Source: an uncultured Francisellaceae bacterium
Lineage (GTDB): Bacteria > Pseudomonadota > Gammaproteobacteria > UBA6186 > Azoamicaceae
Assembly: GCA_945956915.1 (NCBI GenBank)
Contig: CAMFJH010000008.1
Span: 23,430-87,429, forward strand
DNA: 64,000 nt
Direction: 5' to 3'
The translations under genes and the position numbers were made by a program. Positions 10,301-19,633 of this stretch are shown piece after piece (the stretch's first letter is position 1; every line of letters starts with the position of its first letter). The notes under the pieces were generated by a model. The model was not told the origin of the DNA. It made no database searches and was given only the letters and a program-made list of their open reading frames with translations.

Positions 10301-13300
10301 GGATCGGCTCGGCGTGTGTTGCTGCTGTAAATAATGGCACTAGCAAGCCTTCCATATAATTGTGCATCAGTTTGTGAAATATTTAGCTGGTTAATTAATA
10401 CTTGACCATGTGTCCAAGCCAATTCAAATATTCGATTTGCCATTGGGCGCTCTTGATATTTTGCTATCAAATTTTCACAGTGTTCTCGTGTATTTGAAAT
10501 GCCAGTAAAGAAATCTAAAATAACATAAGCATTTGGCTTAAGCACTAAGCTACATTGGATAGAAACTATCGGATCGAGTACAGCGCCTTGGGAATTAGAA
10601 AGTTTTGTACCAGTTTTTATGACACAAGGCTCTTCTACAGAGTGTCCACGACCTATAAAATGGTTACGATCACTTTCAAAAGATACGGTATAAGGTTCTT
10701 CGGTATACACATTCAATAAATGAAATAGCCAGGGCGAGTGTTCTTGTTCATCTTGTGAACGACGTGTAACTAAAATAGTACGTTTTTCATGCAAAATTTC
10801 CGTTTCTACAAATAGATTATTAAAACCAGATTGAGCAAGATCGCTGTCTTGTGAAGTAAGTGCAATTTCAGCAAAGCTACTGCATTCAATTGTACGAGTT
10901 TTTTTGCTCAGATTGTGAACACGCAAGCGCCTTAATTCGATATCATCCTCGGGGGAAACCACTATTTCTGTATTCAATTCTAAATTCATAGTTGTTTGAG
11001 AGAATTCAGCATGTGCTTCTGAGAAAACAACCTTGAAATTTTTTTCTATATTTCGAGTAGGTTGGTAGGTTGATGAACAAAACTCGCCGGTCTTCGCATC
11101 GCGTATAAAACAAAACATGCCCCAATTATCACAAGTACTGTCTTCACGCCAGCGTGTCAGTGCAATATCCTTCCAGCGACTGTATCCTCCACCTGCTTGA
11201 GTCAATACTAAATGGTAATTGCCATTGGATAATAATTGCACCTGTGGAGTACGTGTGTTTGGGGTTTTAAACACACGTGTTGTGGTTTCAGGTCGGTTAG
11301 AATAAGTGTTGAAATCTTGCGCTTTAGGTATTTGCAAATAAGATGCAGTTGGTTTTGGGATGCGTTCTTGCAATAATATCAATGTGGCTTGGAAGCGCGG
11401 ATCCGCTTCAAAACGTTTTTGCATGGGTTGATTATTTAAATGATACGAAAGCGATAAGAAGATCATGCCTTGGTGGTGAACCATAAATGAACGCACCAAT
11501 TCTTTTTTACTGTCAGGTGGTAAGCGAGATAGGGTATAATCAATGGCTTCATAAAAACCAAATTTACCGCTTGCATGTTCTGCATGAATTCTTTGTAAAT
11601 TTTGACAAGCTTTAACAGGATCTATCATCAATGCCATAGCACTTGCATAGGGTGCTATCACTAAATCGTCTTCTAAACCTCGCTTCAAGCCTAAACCTGG
11701 AACGCCAAAAGCACGATATAAATAATTAAACAAGCTATCAACAGCATGATATCCTGATTCAGAGATGCCCCAAGGTACGCTTCGTTCTTTTGCATAGGCA
11801 ATTTGTTGTTTCACCACTGCATGATAAGTTTGATCCAACAATGTTCCCGGATATGTTGGCATTACTAAGAGTGGCATTAAATACTCAAACATAGACCCGC
11901 TCCAGGAGATTAAAATAGGATCTCCCGAAGTACCTACCAATAAACGACCTAAAGCAAACCAGCTTTCTTGCGATGCTTGTCCTTCGGCGATGGCAACAAA
12001 ACTTCCTAAACGGGCTTCTGAAGAAAGCAAATCATAGCTACTCGAATCTTTTTGTTGCTTATCAACATTAAAGCCGATTGTCATTAAATGACTGTCTTTA
12101 TCATAAAGAAAGTTAATATCCATTTTTGCTAAAAAACATATTTGTCTTGCCAATTGGTCTATTACTGCTAGCATTTCTTTTGCTTTTATACTCGCTTTGG
12201 AGGGTGAAAAATTGGCAAGATCCAATAAAGTACTTTTCATGTTCAAGTCTGGCACTGAATGATACAATTCAATTTCTTCTTTTAATGTTTCTGTATGTGC
12301 TAAAAGTTTATGGGACCATAAACACATTTCATTATTGGTATTTTTTAGGTCAGAAATTAATGCAACAATTTTTTCTGCAGTAGCATATAATTCATTACAG
12401 GTGGCCAAAGTTGTTGACCAATTATCACAAGAAATCGGTGCATGAGACAAAAGATGCTGAAAATGGTGCATAGGTTCTGGCAAAGGATGTGTGACTGTAG
12501 CCATTAAAATATCCCAAGTATCTTCTAGGCCACGCCAGTAACGTGCACTCCATAATGGGTCTTTAGGAAGCGCCAGAAGCCCTTGGCGCAATGTTAATAA
12601 GTGACCCATAAGATTACCACTGTCTACCGTAGAAATATAGCGAGGTGCTAATGGTTCTAAAGTTTCAGTGCTATACCAGTTGTATAAATGTCCGTGGTAT
12701 TTTTCTAGTAATTCAACGGATTTTAATGTGTTACTTGTTTTTGTAATTAATTGAGATAAAGTAATATAACCAAAATCATAAGCACTTAAATTAGCCAATA
12801 ATGCTAAGCCTATATTGGTAGGAGATGTGCGTCGTGCTAGGGCTTCTACCGGAGTTTCTTGATAATTATCAGGCGGCAGCCAATGATCTTCATCAGTCAT
12901 AAATGTTTCAAAAAAAGACCATGTTTTGCGTGCCATTTTATGTAAAAATCGTATTTGCGTAGGCTGCAATTTAGCTATGCTTTTTTGAGTTTTTTGACTC
13001 AACCAGCGTACAATTAAAGGCGAAGTAAACCACAGCAACAATAAGGGACTTGCAAAGATTAAGGATTCCCATCGAGTATTTTTGATTAAAACAACGGTAG
13101 AAAGGCAGGCGACTACAGGGCCTATCCACATGTTAAGGATCCAGGCTTTCAGAGTATTACTTAAACCTTCATTGACTTGATCAAAAGGTATCCATTCTAA
13201 TAGATGACGTTTTGAAACATAAAGACGCCATTGAGTCTTTAAAATGGCATTCAGGCTATACCAAGCTTCGTGAGGCAAACAAGCGAGATAGACAATTAAT

Positions 13301-15984
13301 TGATTTGCGCGTTTTCGGCTAATGTTCAAGATATTAGCAAAATGTTGACTGGGTAACATATCCTTGGGTTTATGTAAAAATTCCAAGACGGTGTTTACCA
13401 TAGCGGGTAATACGACAATTAAGAGAACAATAATAAGCCAAAAATGATTTTCAGGCAATATTGTCCAATTTAGGCCTAATAATACTAAAAAAGCTATGGG
13501 AACGAGGCTTCTTCTTAAATTATCAAATAATTTTAATTTGGATAAGCCTGATAAAGGATTCGGCTGTTTATGTCCTTTCTCGTTATAGACTGTAGGTAAT
13601 AGCCATCTTAATAACTGCCAATCTCCTCTTATCCATCGGATACGACGTTTAGCATCTGCTAAATAATTACTAACTGATTTTTCATATAACGAAACATCAC
13701 TGATAAATCCTGATCTTAAATACGACCCTTCAAGCAAATCATGACTTAAGATACAATTATCAGGGAAACGACCTTTTAATACTTTTTGAAAGGCATTCAC
13801 ATCAAAGATCCCTTTACCTATAAAAGATCCTTCGTGGAATAAATCTTGATAAACATTGGATACTGTTCGAGTATAAGGATCAATGCCAAATTCATGGCCA
13901 AAAAGTTTTACATAAGGGCTTGTTCCTGTATTGGATAAGGCTTCGGCAATCCGAGGTTGCAAAATACCATATCCTTCAACAATGATCTCTTTTTTGTCAT
14001 TAAAACAGGGTATGTTAAGTGGATGTGCCATTGTGCCGATAAGTTTTTGGGCAGATTCTCTGGCTAATTGTGTGTCCGAGTCTAGAGTAATAATATATTT
14101 TATCTGTTTTAATAAACTGAGATTACCTACAACTTTTGAAAAATGGTTCACATTGGGGTTTTGTATAAAACAATTTAAATCGAGAAGTTTTCCACGTTTA
14201 CGCTCTTTTCCCATCCAAACATTTTCTTTTGCATTCCATTGACGTGGTCGGTGAAATAAAAAAAATCTACCTGGATGTGTTTCTGCATATTTATTATTCA
14301 ACTCTTCAATTTTTTCTTGCGCAAAATTAACTAAGGATGTATCTAAAGGTAAATGTTCTGCTGTAGCATCATTAAAATCGCTTAGTAAAGCAAAATATAA
14401 GTTTTGATCCTGATTGCCTAAAAAACGTATTTCTAATGCTTCAATTAAAGATTCTATATTTTTAATGCTTTCCAGCATACAGGGAACCACAACCAAGGTA
14501 GAACAGTTGATTGGAATTACTTTAGAAAAATCCATTTTGGGCAATGGTTGTGGTTTGACTAATAAAGTTGCTAACCAATTAATCAATGCAACAGCCAGCT
14601 GTGAACTACATACTAATATCACAACACCTAGGATCAATAGTTTTGTATGATCTAATCCACTTTGGCTTGCTTTGTATAATAAACTAAGCGTCAAGCCTAT
14701 GCTAAGCACTACAATAGAGGTTGTGTAACTTAAAAATGCCCATTTTTTGGCAAAATAGCACACCTTTTGCCAGAAAAAATTTTGAACCCTTAGTTTTTTC
14801 TTCAAATCAAATAGACCATTGCCTATTAAATAAAACCCTACATGAGAATATCGGATATTTTTAGGATCCAAATCAAAATTTGAAGATTTTGCGAATTCGA
14901 TTGCCAATGTAGCAATCTTTTCTTCTGATTGAGAACTGAGATTTGCTAAATATTCAATTACATTGCGGTAGCTATTTCTGGTTTCAAAATCCATTTTTTT
15001 ATAGTAGGTGCTGGGGTCTAAGCTTAATATTTTTTCAACAATACTAGCATTTTCTACAAAAGCTCTCCAATTTACTTCGGATACTTTTCGCAATCCAGTG
15101 ATACTATTGCTTATAGTCACTTGAAGTGTTGCTTGTTGTTTATTTTGGTCTTTGATTAAGTCATCAATTGTCAATCCTTCTTCTGCGAGTTGTTGCTCTA
15201 TCCAACTAATGGGGAAAGATAAACCTGCAGTTCGGAAATGTCTTTCTAATTCTGCAATAAAAGTACTGCTCATCACAACTTTAGAACGTGTCATATCTGC
15301 AATAGTAAGCACTACTTTTTTTGGATTCGATACAGCAACTTCGATCATACGTTCTGCCCAAAAAGCAGCCACATTCCGATCATTGCTATCAGCAACAATT
15401 TTCACAGCGGCATTACTTAAACGCTCAATTAAAGCAATCCGCAATGCTATCGGAATAGCCCATAGTTCTCCAATTTTTAAAGGCTTGGTTTCTTGATAAG
15501 CTGCTATAAATCGATTTAATTTTTCTAAATCCCACCGTCCATCACTGTGCTGGATGACTTGTAAAGCGATATCATAAATCCTTGGATATCCTTTTATGCT
15601 ACCAGTCAGTTGTGGTAAGGATCGCCCATATTTTTTAGAAAGATGCAGGCGTATATTATAAATATTTTCTTGAATTAAATAAAAATTATCGAGTAACCAT
15701 TCTCGTGCAGGAGAAAAACATTCATTTCCATCGTCTTTTTTGCTTAAAATCTTAGAAACTTCCATCAATGTGTTTTCACAAGCAGATAACTTTTTTAATA
15801 ATAGATTTTTAGTCTGAGTTTTTGTTATTTTATGTGAAAGTGCTAAATTAAGCCCATAATTTTCCATCTGATCTGCATTAAAAATTTCTAGGGGCATAGG
15901 GGTGGTATTGAATTCTTCATTTTTGTTTTTTGTGGTTAAATGGAGCCATTTTTTCATACGCTCGCTGAAAGGTTCATTGTTCAT
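7387..15984 (-). CDS. ndvB: cyclic beta-1,2-glucan synthase, NdvB/ChvB/Cgs type
   Basis: This giant membrane enzyme (2865 residues from ATG 15984) matches the Rhizobium NdvB/Brucella Cgs family, which initiates, elongates and cyclises beta-1,2-glucan from UDP-glucose. I chose ATG 15984 because AGGA sits 9-12 bases upstream; the frame reaches back to 16044. In order there is an N-terminal region, membrane segments near residues 420-480, a GT84 glycosyltransferase core with LDSDTQ (about 630) and the RRIRWIRGDWQLLRW segment (about 780), more membrane segments (about 830-990), a glucoamylase-like region (about 1400), and a C-terminal GH94 phosphorylase-like domain with GDWNDGMN (about 2540) that sets ring size in characterised relatives. 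It diverges from galU, which makes its substrate. In Brucella such glucans affect vacuole lipid rafts; a similar role here is inference. Confidence 0.93.
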   Translation of the reverse strand: MNNEPFSERMKKWLHLTTKNKNEEFNTTPMPLEIFNADQMENYGLNLALSHKITKTQTKNLLLKKLSACENTLMEVSKILSKKDDGNECFSPAREWLLDNFYLIQENIYNIRLHLSKKYGRSLPQLTGSIKGYPRIYDIALQVIQHSDGRWDLEKLNRFIAAYQETKPLKIGELWAIPIALRIALIERLSNAAVKIVADSNDRNVAAFWAERMIEVAVSNPKKVVLTIADMTRSKVVMSSTFIAELERHFRTAGLSFPISWIEQQLAEEGLTIDDLIKDQNKQQATLQVTISNSITGLRKVSEVNWRAFVENASIVEKILSLDPSTYYKKMDFETRNSYRNVIEYLANLSSQSEEKIATLAIEFAKSSNFDLDPKNIRYSHVGFYLIGNGLFDLKKKLRVQNFFWQKVCYFAKKWAFLSYTTSIVVLSIGLTLSLLYKASQSGLDHTKLLILGVVILVCSSQLAVALINWLATLLVKPQPLPKMDFSKVIPINCSTLVVVPCMLESIKNIESLIEALEIRFLGNQDQNLYFALLSDFNDATAEHLPLDTSLVNFAQEKIEELNNKYAETHPGRFFLFHRPRQWNAKENVWMGKERKRGKLLDLNCFIQNPNVNHFSKVVGNLSLLKQIKYIITLDSDTQLARESAQKLIGTMAHPLNIPCFNDKKEIIVEGYGILQPRIAEALSNTGTSPYVKLFGHEFGIDPYTRTVSNVYQDLFHEGSFIGKGIFDVNAFQKVLKGRFPDNCILSHDLLEGSYLRSGFISDVSLYEKSVSNYLADAKRRIRWIRGDWQLLRWLLPTVYNEKGHKQPNPLSGLSKLKLFDNLRRSLVPIAFLVLLGLNWTILPENHFWLIIVLLIVVLPAMVNTVLEFLHKPKDMLPSQHFANILNISRKRANQLIVYLACLPHEAWYSLNAILKTQWRLYVSKRHLLEWIPFDQVNEGLSNTLKAWILNMWIGPVVACLSTVVLIKNTRWESLIFASPLLLLWFTSPLIVRWLSQKTQKSIAKLQPTQIRFLHKMARKTWSFFETFMTDEDHWLPPDNYQETPVEALARRTSPTNIGLALLANLSAYDFGYITLSQLITKTSNTLKSVELLEKYHGHLYNWYSTETLEPLAPRYISTVDSGNLMGHLLTLRQGLLALPKDPLWSARYWRGLEDTWDILMATVTHPLPEPMHHFQHLLSHAPISCDNWSTTLATCNELYATAEKIVALISDLKNTNNEMCLWSHKLLAHTETLKEEIELYHSVPDLNMKSTLLDLANFSPSKASIKAKEMLAVIDQLARQICFLAKMDINFLYDKDSHLMTIGFNVDKQQKDSSSYDLLSSEARLGSFVAIAEGQASQESWFALGRLLVGTSGDPILISWSGSMFEYLMPLLVMPTYPGTLLDQTYHAVVKQQIAYAKERSVPWGISESGYHAVDSLFNYLYRAFGVPGLGLKRGLEDDLVIAPYASAMALMIDPVKACQNLQRIHAEHASGKFGFYEAIDYTLSRLPPDSKKELVRSFMVHHQGMIFLSLSYHLNNQPMQKRFEADPRFQATLILLQERIPKPTASYLQIPKAQDFNTYSNRPETTTRVFKTPNTRTPQVQLLSNGNYHLVLTQAGGGYSRWKDIALTRWREDSTCDNWGMFCFIRDAKTGEFCSSTYQPTRNIEKNFKVVFSEAHAEFSQTTMNLELNTEIVVSPEDDIELRRLRVHNLSKKTRTIECSSFAEIALTSQDSDLAQSGFNNLFVETEILHEKRTILVTRRSQDEQEHSPWLFHLLNVYTEEPYTVSFESDRNHFIGRGHSVEEPCVIKTGTKLSNSQGAVLDPIVSIQCSLVLKPNAYVILDFFTGISNTREHCENLIAKYQERPMANRIFELAWTHGQVLINQLNISQTDAQLYGRLASAIIYSSNTRRADPSILAKNQKGQSGLWPYSISGDLPIVLLFIEDALNIELVHQLIHAQAYWRIKGLFVDIVILNGEESGYRQTLQEQIMSFVTAASKPENGGNIVVRSLEKVPAEDLILLKTVARAILSDKRGSLKEQLNRRRVSPPPIPLLDVNVISHLQKNSKSAPLGSNLADLKFFNEWGGFSSTGDEYIIRLMEENPTPAPWANVLANSQFGSLVSESGQSYTWFENAHEFRLSPWENDPLQDTSGEAFYLRDDESGLVWSPTALPCRGQGDYQTRHGLGYSVFEHNETGIYSELWMTVALDSSVKCVLLKIRNDSVRSRLLSATGYVTWVLGDLRNKNAMYIVTEISKNGAVLAYNHYNTEFSGRTAFFDATTASLDLNKRSVTGDRAEFIGRNRSLRQPAGLERRHLSDRVGAGFDPCAAIQFNFHLAAGQSRDIVFTLGAAQNRESACVLVQRYQGVAAFQSILSAVHQYWQDTCTKIKVNTPDPALNILTNHWLLYQTLSSRLWGRSGYYQSGGAFGFRDQLQDVMALTLIVPKLFREHLLVCAAHQFEEGDVQHWWHPPQNRGVRTRCSDDYLWLPFALCHYIKATGDISILEEKMPFLQGRALKPEEESYYDLPIIGNTSFSLYEHAVRAIHHGLQWGQHGLPLIGSGDWNDGMNLVGKLGRGESVWLGFFLYKVLKDFAPLAVQYGDHDFASRCDVESQKLQEQLETHAWDGQWYKRAYFDDGTPLGSATNEECKIDSIAQSWSVLSQAADKTRSKQALAALYQYLVNPNEGLIKLLDPPFNTAKPNPGYIKGYVPGIRENGGQYTHAAIWAIMAFAQSGQQKTAWELLDMINPIHHGRTKEEIERYKIEPYAVAGDVYSVKPHTGRGGWSWYTGSAGWLYRLITETLLGLKLENGNQLSITPLLPDNWNGFDMEYQYGKTIYKIKIESSKTKTEILLDNVLIAENRITLIDDLKTHHITIYFVRIQPAAHI

Positions 15985-16082
15985 TATTACATTCCTATAA
16001 ATATCCACATGCTGTATGTCGATTATAGACAATCTAGCACCCATTTAGACCTATATACAATGTCTGTATAAAATGCTTTAAG

Positions 16083-16129
16083 TACTTTAAATTTAAGCTA
16101 AACTAAGTAAGTAAATTAAATTTAAAGTA
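16083..16129. repeat. 14-bp perfect inverted repeat between ndvB and galU
   Basis: The arms TACTTTAAATTTAA (16083-16096) and TTAAATTTAAAGTA (16116-16129) are exact reverse complements separated by 19 bases. The dyad lies in the 176-base gap between the divergent ndvB and galU starts, about 30 bases before galU. It could be an operator shared by the two genes or a hairpin in the galU leader. It is almost all A and T, so chance is harder to exclude than for a mixed-composition repeat. Confidence 0.5.
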
Positions 16130-16160
16130 ATTAGGAAATTGAGATCTAAGAGAAGATAGA

Positions 16161-17042
16161 ATGATGAAAAATCCAATAAGCAAACTTATTTTACCGGTTG
16201 CTGGCATGGGCATTCGTTTTCTCCCGGCCACAAAAGCTCACCCAAAGGAAATGATGCCTATTATTGACAAGCCCTTAATTCAATATGCCGTTGAGGAAGC
16301 CATAGAAGCTGGGATAACAGAAATCATTTTTGTCACCAGTCGTGGCAAACGTTCGATTGAAGATCATTTTGATAATAATATTGAGCTAGAAGCAAAGTTA
16401 AAGCATCATCAAAAAGATGAACTATTAGAAACTGTAAATAACATCATTCCAAGAGGCGTCTCTTGTATCTATATTCGTCAAACAGAAGTATTGGGTTTGG
16501 GGCATGCAATTTTATGCGCAAAAAATGTAATTGGTAATGAGTCTTTTGCGGTTATATTGCCAGATGATTTAATTGAGGGCACAGAAAGTTCTTGTTTAAA
16601 GCAAATGATTACTCAATTCAATCGGGTACAAAAAAGTATTTTAGCAATTCAAAAAGTAAAACCGGAAGACTCTAAAAAATATGGTATTGTAGGCTTTGAC
16701 AAACAGGTTGAAAACTTAGAAGCTCTTGAAAAAATAAACCAAATCATCGAAAAACCATCTAAAAAAGAAATGCCCTCTTTATTTGGTGTTGTAGGGCGGT
16801 ACATTTTAACGCCGAATATATTTGATTTATTGGAAAACATTTCCCCCGGCCACAATGGTGAAATGCAATTAACAGATGCTGTAAGTCAACTGTTAAAAAC
16901 AGACAGTGTTTATGTTTATCCTTTTAAGGGTCAACGATTTGATTGTGGCAGTAAATTAGGTTATCTACAAGCCATTGTTTCTTTTGGTTTAAAGCATAAA
17001 GAAATTGGAATTGATTTTAAAGAGTATTTACAATTCCAATAA
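16161..17042 (+). CDS. galU: UTP-glucose-1-phosphate uridylyltransferase
   Basis: GalU makes UDP-glucose from glucose-1-P and UTP. The 293-residue protein has the nucleotidyltransferase signature GMGIRFLPATKAHPKEMMPI near the N-terminus, the VEEAIEAGITEIIFVTSRGKRSIEDHFD stretch in overlapping parts, LPDDLI for UTP/metal binding, and GQRFDCGSKLGYLQA near the C-terminus. AGAAGATAG lies before the start; ATG 16161 is directly followed by a second ATG at 16164, so either may be used. It sits divergently from the glucan synthase and completes the route from Pgm to UDP-glucose to cyclic glucan. UDP-glucose may also serve envelope polysaccharides. Confidence 0.96.
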   Translation: MMKNPISKLILPVAGMGIRFLPATKAHPKEMMPIIDKPLIQYAVEEAIEAGITEIIFVTSRGKRSIEDHFDNNIELEAKLKHHQKDELLETVNNIIPRGVSCIYIRQTEVLGLGHAILCAKNVIGNESFAVILPDDLIEGTESSCLKQMITQFNRVQKSILAIQKVKPEDSKKYGIVGFDKQVENLEALEKINQIIEKPSKKEMPSLFGVVGRYILTPNIFDLLENISPGHNGEMQLTDAVSQLLKTDSVYVYPFKGQRFDCGSKLGYLQAIVSFGLKHKEIGIDFKEYLQFQ

Positions 17043-17081
17043 CAGGCTTTCTTACAGAGCAAAATTCACATTATACACAAG

Positions 17082-17816
17082 CTAAAATTCTAGACGAGAA
17101 GAAGTTTTAGGTAGGGTAGGAAACTGCTTACAACCATCCGGATATTGCTCATGATGTTTTTTTAATACTTCAAGTATTTTTTCGCGTATAGGATCTGTAG
17201 GTAAAGCAGTGCTAAATTGTCTGACTCTATTTAATGCAGTTCCATGCGCAGATTCTGCTACTAGGTTTGCATTCGCACCTGCTTCCAGCAACACTTTGAC
17301 TGCTTCCAAGCGATTATTGATAGCCGCAATATAAAGCGGGGTTCCATCATCGATGGCTGTATTCACATTTGCGCCACTTTCCAGAAGTGTTTTTATTGCG
17401 ACCACATTTCCATACAAAGCAGCAATACAAAGCGATTCATTTAAATTTGCGCCAGCCTGCTTTAGTTTCATTATTTCTGTTACGTTATTCGTACGTGCTG
17501 CAACATAAACCAGATAGGAGTAATCATCAGTTATAGCCAAAGTTGTAACCAAATATGGACTTTCATACACATTTTTTGTGTTCTGTGGCATTTGAATCTC
17601 CATATTATAGGAGGTGGTGTCCACATGTGCACCTTGAGTTGCTAAGGTAGGTGTAAACTGTATTGGAAGGCCAAGTGAGTTGACTTTATCTTCAGTCGGG
17701 GAACCAAAAATTGCGCCAAGTGCACTTAGCCGAGCAAATAAACGAAAAGCATGAAAATAATCCTCGTTTATAGAGTCGGATTCTGCCACTTTTTTTAATG
17801 AGCTAGTGTCTGCCAA
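17082..17816 (-). CDS. ankyrin-repeat protein, possible effector
   Basis: The protein has 244 residues. The first half (about 1-100) is of unknown type. The second half holds about four ankyrin units, seen as VYVAARTNNVTEIMKLKQAGA, CIAALYGNVVAIKTLLESGANV, TPLYIAAINNRLEAVKVLLEAG and a weaker last unit near HGTALNRVR. I see no signal peptide or membrane segment. The start appears to be TTG 17816: an in-frame stop lies just upstream and the next ATG would remove about 70 residues, while AGGA lies some 10-13 bases before the TTG. It is divergent from the epimerase gene, with 25 bases between the starts. Ankyrin proteins of Legionellales are often type IV secreted, but no secretion signal can be read here. 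Confidence 0.8.
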   Translation of the reverse strand: MADTSSLKKVAESDSINEDYFHAFRLFARLSALGAIFGSPTEDKVNSLGLPIQFTPTLATQGAHVDTTSYNMEIQMPQNTKNVYESPYLVTTLAITDDYSYLVYVAARTNNVTEIMKLKQAGANLNESLCIAALYGNVVAIKTLLESGANVNTAIDDGTPLYIAAINNRLEAVKVLLEAGANANLVAESAHGTALNRVRQFSTALPTDPIREKILEVLKKHHEQYPDGCKQFPTLPKTSSRLEF

Positions 17817-17841
17817 GTATGAAAAATCCTAGGGGAGAGGT

Positions 17842-18735
17842 ATGCATATTTTAATTACAGGTGGTACTGGATTTATTGGAGCACATCTTTCCAAGCACTT
17901 TTTAAAATCAGGTCATAATGTAAGTATTTTGACTCGAAATTTGCATAAAATAAATAATTCTTTAGAAAACCTAAAATATATCACAGAACTTAGCAATACA
18001 GATAAACCTTATGATATTGTTATTAATCTTGCGGGCGAGTCTTTAAATGCTAATCGTTGGACTGAGAAGCTTAAAAGAGAACTTTACGAAAGTCGTATCA
18101 AAACCACTCAAAAAATAATTGATTATATTAAAATCGCTTCCATAAAACCGAAACTCCTTATCAGTGGCTCCGCGATAGGTTTTTATGGAAGTAGTTTAGA
18201 AAGGGTTTTTACTGAAGATTCAGAACCTGCCAATAAAAAATTTACACATGTTTTATGTAATGACTGGGAAAAAATAGCACTTCAAGCTTCAGAATATCAT
18301 GTAAGAGTGTGCTTGATTAGATTGGGCATCGTTTTGGGAAAAGAGGGGGGCGCCCTAAATAAAATGATTATTCCATTTAAATTAGGCTTGGGTGCTCAAC
18401 TGGGTAATGGCAAGCAATGGATGTCTTGGATCCATATAAGAGATGTGGTTTATAGCATTGAATATTTAATTAATCACTCTGATCTTAAGGGCCCATTTAA
18501 TTTGACTTCCCCGATACCTGTAATGAATAAAAAATTCACTCAGGAATTGGCTAAAACCTTAAAGAAAAGATCGTTATTGGTTTTGCCTAATTTTATAGTA
18601 AAAATATTATTTGGTGAAATGGGAGAAAGTCTTTTACTCAAGGGTCAAAAAGTCATGCCACATAGATTGACTAAAGCTGGATATTCATTTAAATTTTTGA
18701 AATTAGAAAACGCTTTAGAAGACATTTTACTATAA
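17842..18735 (+). CDS. TIGR01777-family (YfcH-like) NAD-dependent epimerase
   Basis: This is a short-chain dehydrogenase/epimerase of the YfcH group, 297 residues. The N-terminal nucleotide-binding motif is GGTGFIGAHLSKHF (residues about 7-20). INLAGESLNANRW and LISGSAIGFYGS are typical of the family, and the C-terminus has the extra domain of this group (MPHRLTKAGYSFKF). The physiological substrate is not known for the family. GGGGAGAGG lies just before the ATG. It stands alone between the ankyrin gene and an unknown membrane protein. Confidence 0.88.
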   Translation: MHILITGGTGFIGAHLSKHFLKSGHNVSILTRNLHKINNSLENLKYITELSNTDKPYDIVINLAGESLNANRWTEKLKRELYESRIKTTQKIIDYIKIASIKPKLLISGSAIGFYGSSLERVFTEDSEPANKKFTHVLCNDWEKIALQASEYHVRVCLIRLGIVLGKEGGALNKMIIPFKLGLGAQLGNGKQWMSWIHIRDVVYSIEYLINHSDLKGPFNLTSPIPVMNKKFTQELAKTLKKRSLLVLPNFIVKILFGEMGESLLLKGQKVMPHRLTKAGYSFKFLKLENALEDILL

Positions 18736-18825
18736 TCTTTCCACAAACTTCTTCCAGCACTTTTGTAACAGTAAGGCAAATCTTTAGAGTGATCTTCTTC
18801 TCAAGACATCAGCTTCACAACTAGA

Positions 18826-18856
18826 TTGACGTTTGAGGCACAAAATTGTGTATAAT
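18826..18856 (+). promoter_or_regulatory. sigma-70-like promoter with possible leaderless start
   Basis: TTGACG (18826-18831) and TATAAT (18851-18856) form near-consensus -35 and -10 boxes, with a 19-base spacer that is longer than ideal. Transcription would begin near 18863, which is exactly the ATG of the next gene, so the mRNA may have no leader. Confidence 0.45.
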
Positions 18857-18862
18857 TTAACT

Positions 18863-19633
18863 ATGAATACATTTTGCGTAAAAAATAATAAAGCAAGGAT
18901 GGTAATAGTATGTTTCCTATTATTATTCTTATCTGCCGTTGGGTATCTGTGCTGGAAAAGTTCTAATTTCTTACAAAGGGGTCAGTTAGATACCTTTAAT
19001 GATTTAGAGATAACAAAATTGGACAGGCCTAGCCAAGAGCGAGATTTAGAAAAATATCCTTTAGCTTCCATGTATTATCAAGACATGAGCAAAAGAGCAC
19101 TTTTAGCACTTCATCATTTAAAAATCAATTGTGACAAAGTTGCAGCTAAAATACCTAATGTTCAATGTCATATTCCTGATTTAAAAAGTTTTGAAAGGAC
19201 AATCGAAAAAATTAACAATGATTATCATGGTGATTTTAAGAAGGTTTTAGATTTGATTAGAGGTAGTATTGTGGCAGACAATCTTGTGACGCTGAGATTG
19301 GCTATAAAAGAATTCAATAACTATTATAAGATCGCGCAAACAAAAAACAGATTTAGGCAGCCACTGGAATCTGGATATAGAGATTTTTTGGAAATTTTTT
19401 ATGATGAAGAAGCAAATCTTTATGGTGAAATGCAGTTTCATTTGCGTTCTATCTTTGTTTTTAAAGAAGAGGCACATGCATTATATCAAAAAATACGCTC
19501 TATTGAAGGAAAAGCTAAACTGGAACAACGTGAACTAAGCAAACATGAGAAAGAAGAAATAGCAGTACTTTTGCAAAAATCAAAAGAAGGATATGAGCGG
19601 GCTTTTTTTGCAAGTATCAAAGGCAAAAAGTGA
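18863..19633 (+). CDS. unknown single-pass membrane-anchored protein
   Basis: I do not recognise this 256-residue protein. From ATG 18863 it has a short positive N-terminus and one strongly hydrophobic segment (MVIVCFLLLFLSAVGYLCW, residues about 13-31), probably a signal anchor with the rest in the periplasm. The remainder is mostly helical and rich in Lys, Glu and Leu, with coiled-coil-like stretches near the C-terminus (IEGKAKLEQRELSKHEKEE). The frame also opens at 18833, but that ATG lies between the -35 and -10 boxes and cannot be transcribed from this promoter. ATG 18899 is another possible start. A 41-codon frame overlaps its end by 4 bases. Confidence 0.6.
   Translation: MNTFCVKNNKARMVIVCFLLLFLSAVGYLCWKSSNFLQRGQLDTFNDLEITKLDRPSQERDLEKYPLASMYYQDMSKRALLALHHLKINCDKVAAKIPNVQCHIPDLKSFERTIEKINNDYHGDFKKVLDLIRGSIVADNLVTLRLAIKEFNNYYKIAQTKNRFRQPLESGYRDFLEIFYDEEANLYGEMQFHLRSIFVFKEEAHALYQKIRSIEGKAKLEQRELSKHEKEEIAVLLQKSKEGYERAFFASIKGKK

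Noticed and set aside
17826..17834. CCTAGG near the ankyrin gene start as another copy of the Fic repeat
   Set aside because: Only the six-base core and a few following bases match; there is a single copy without the 24-base spacing.
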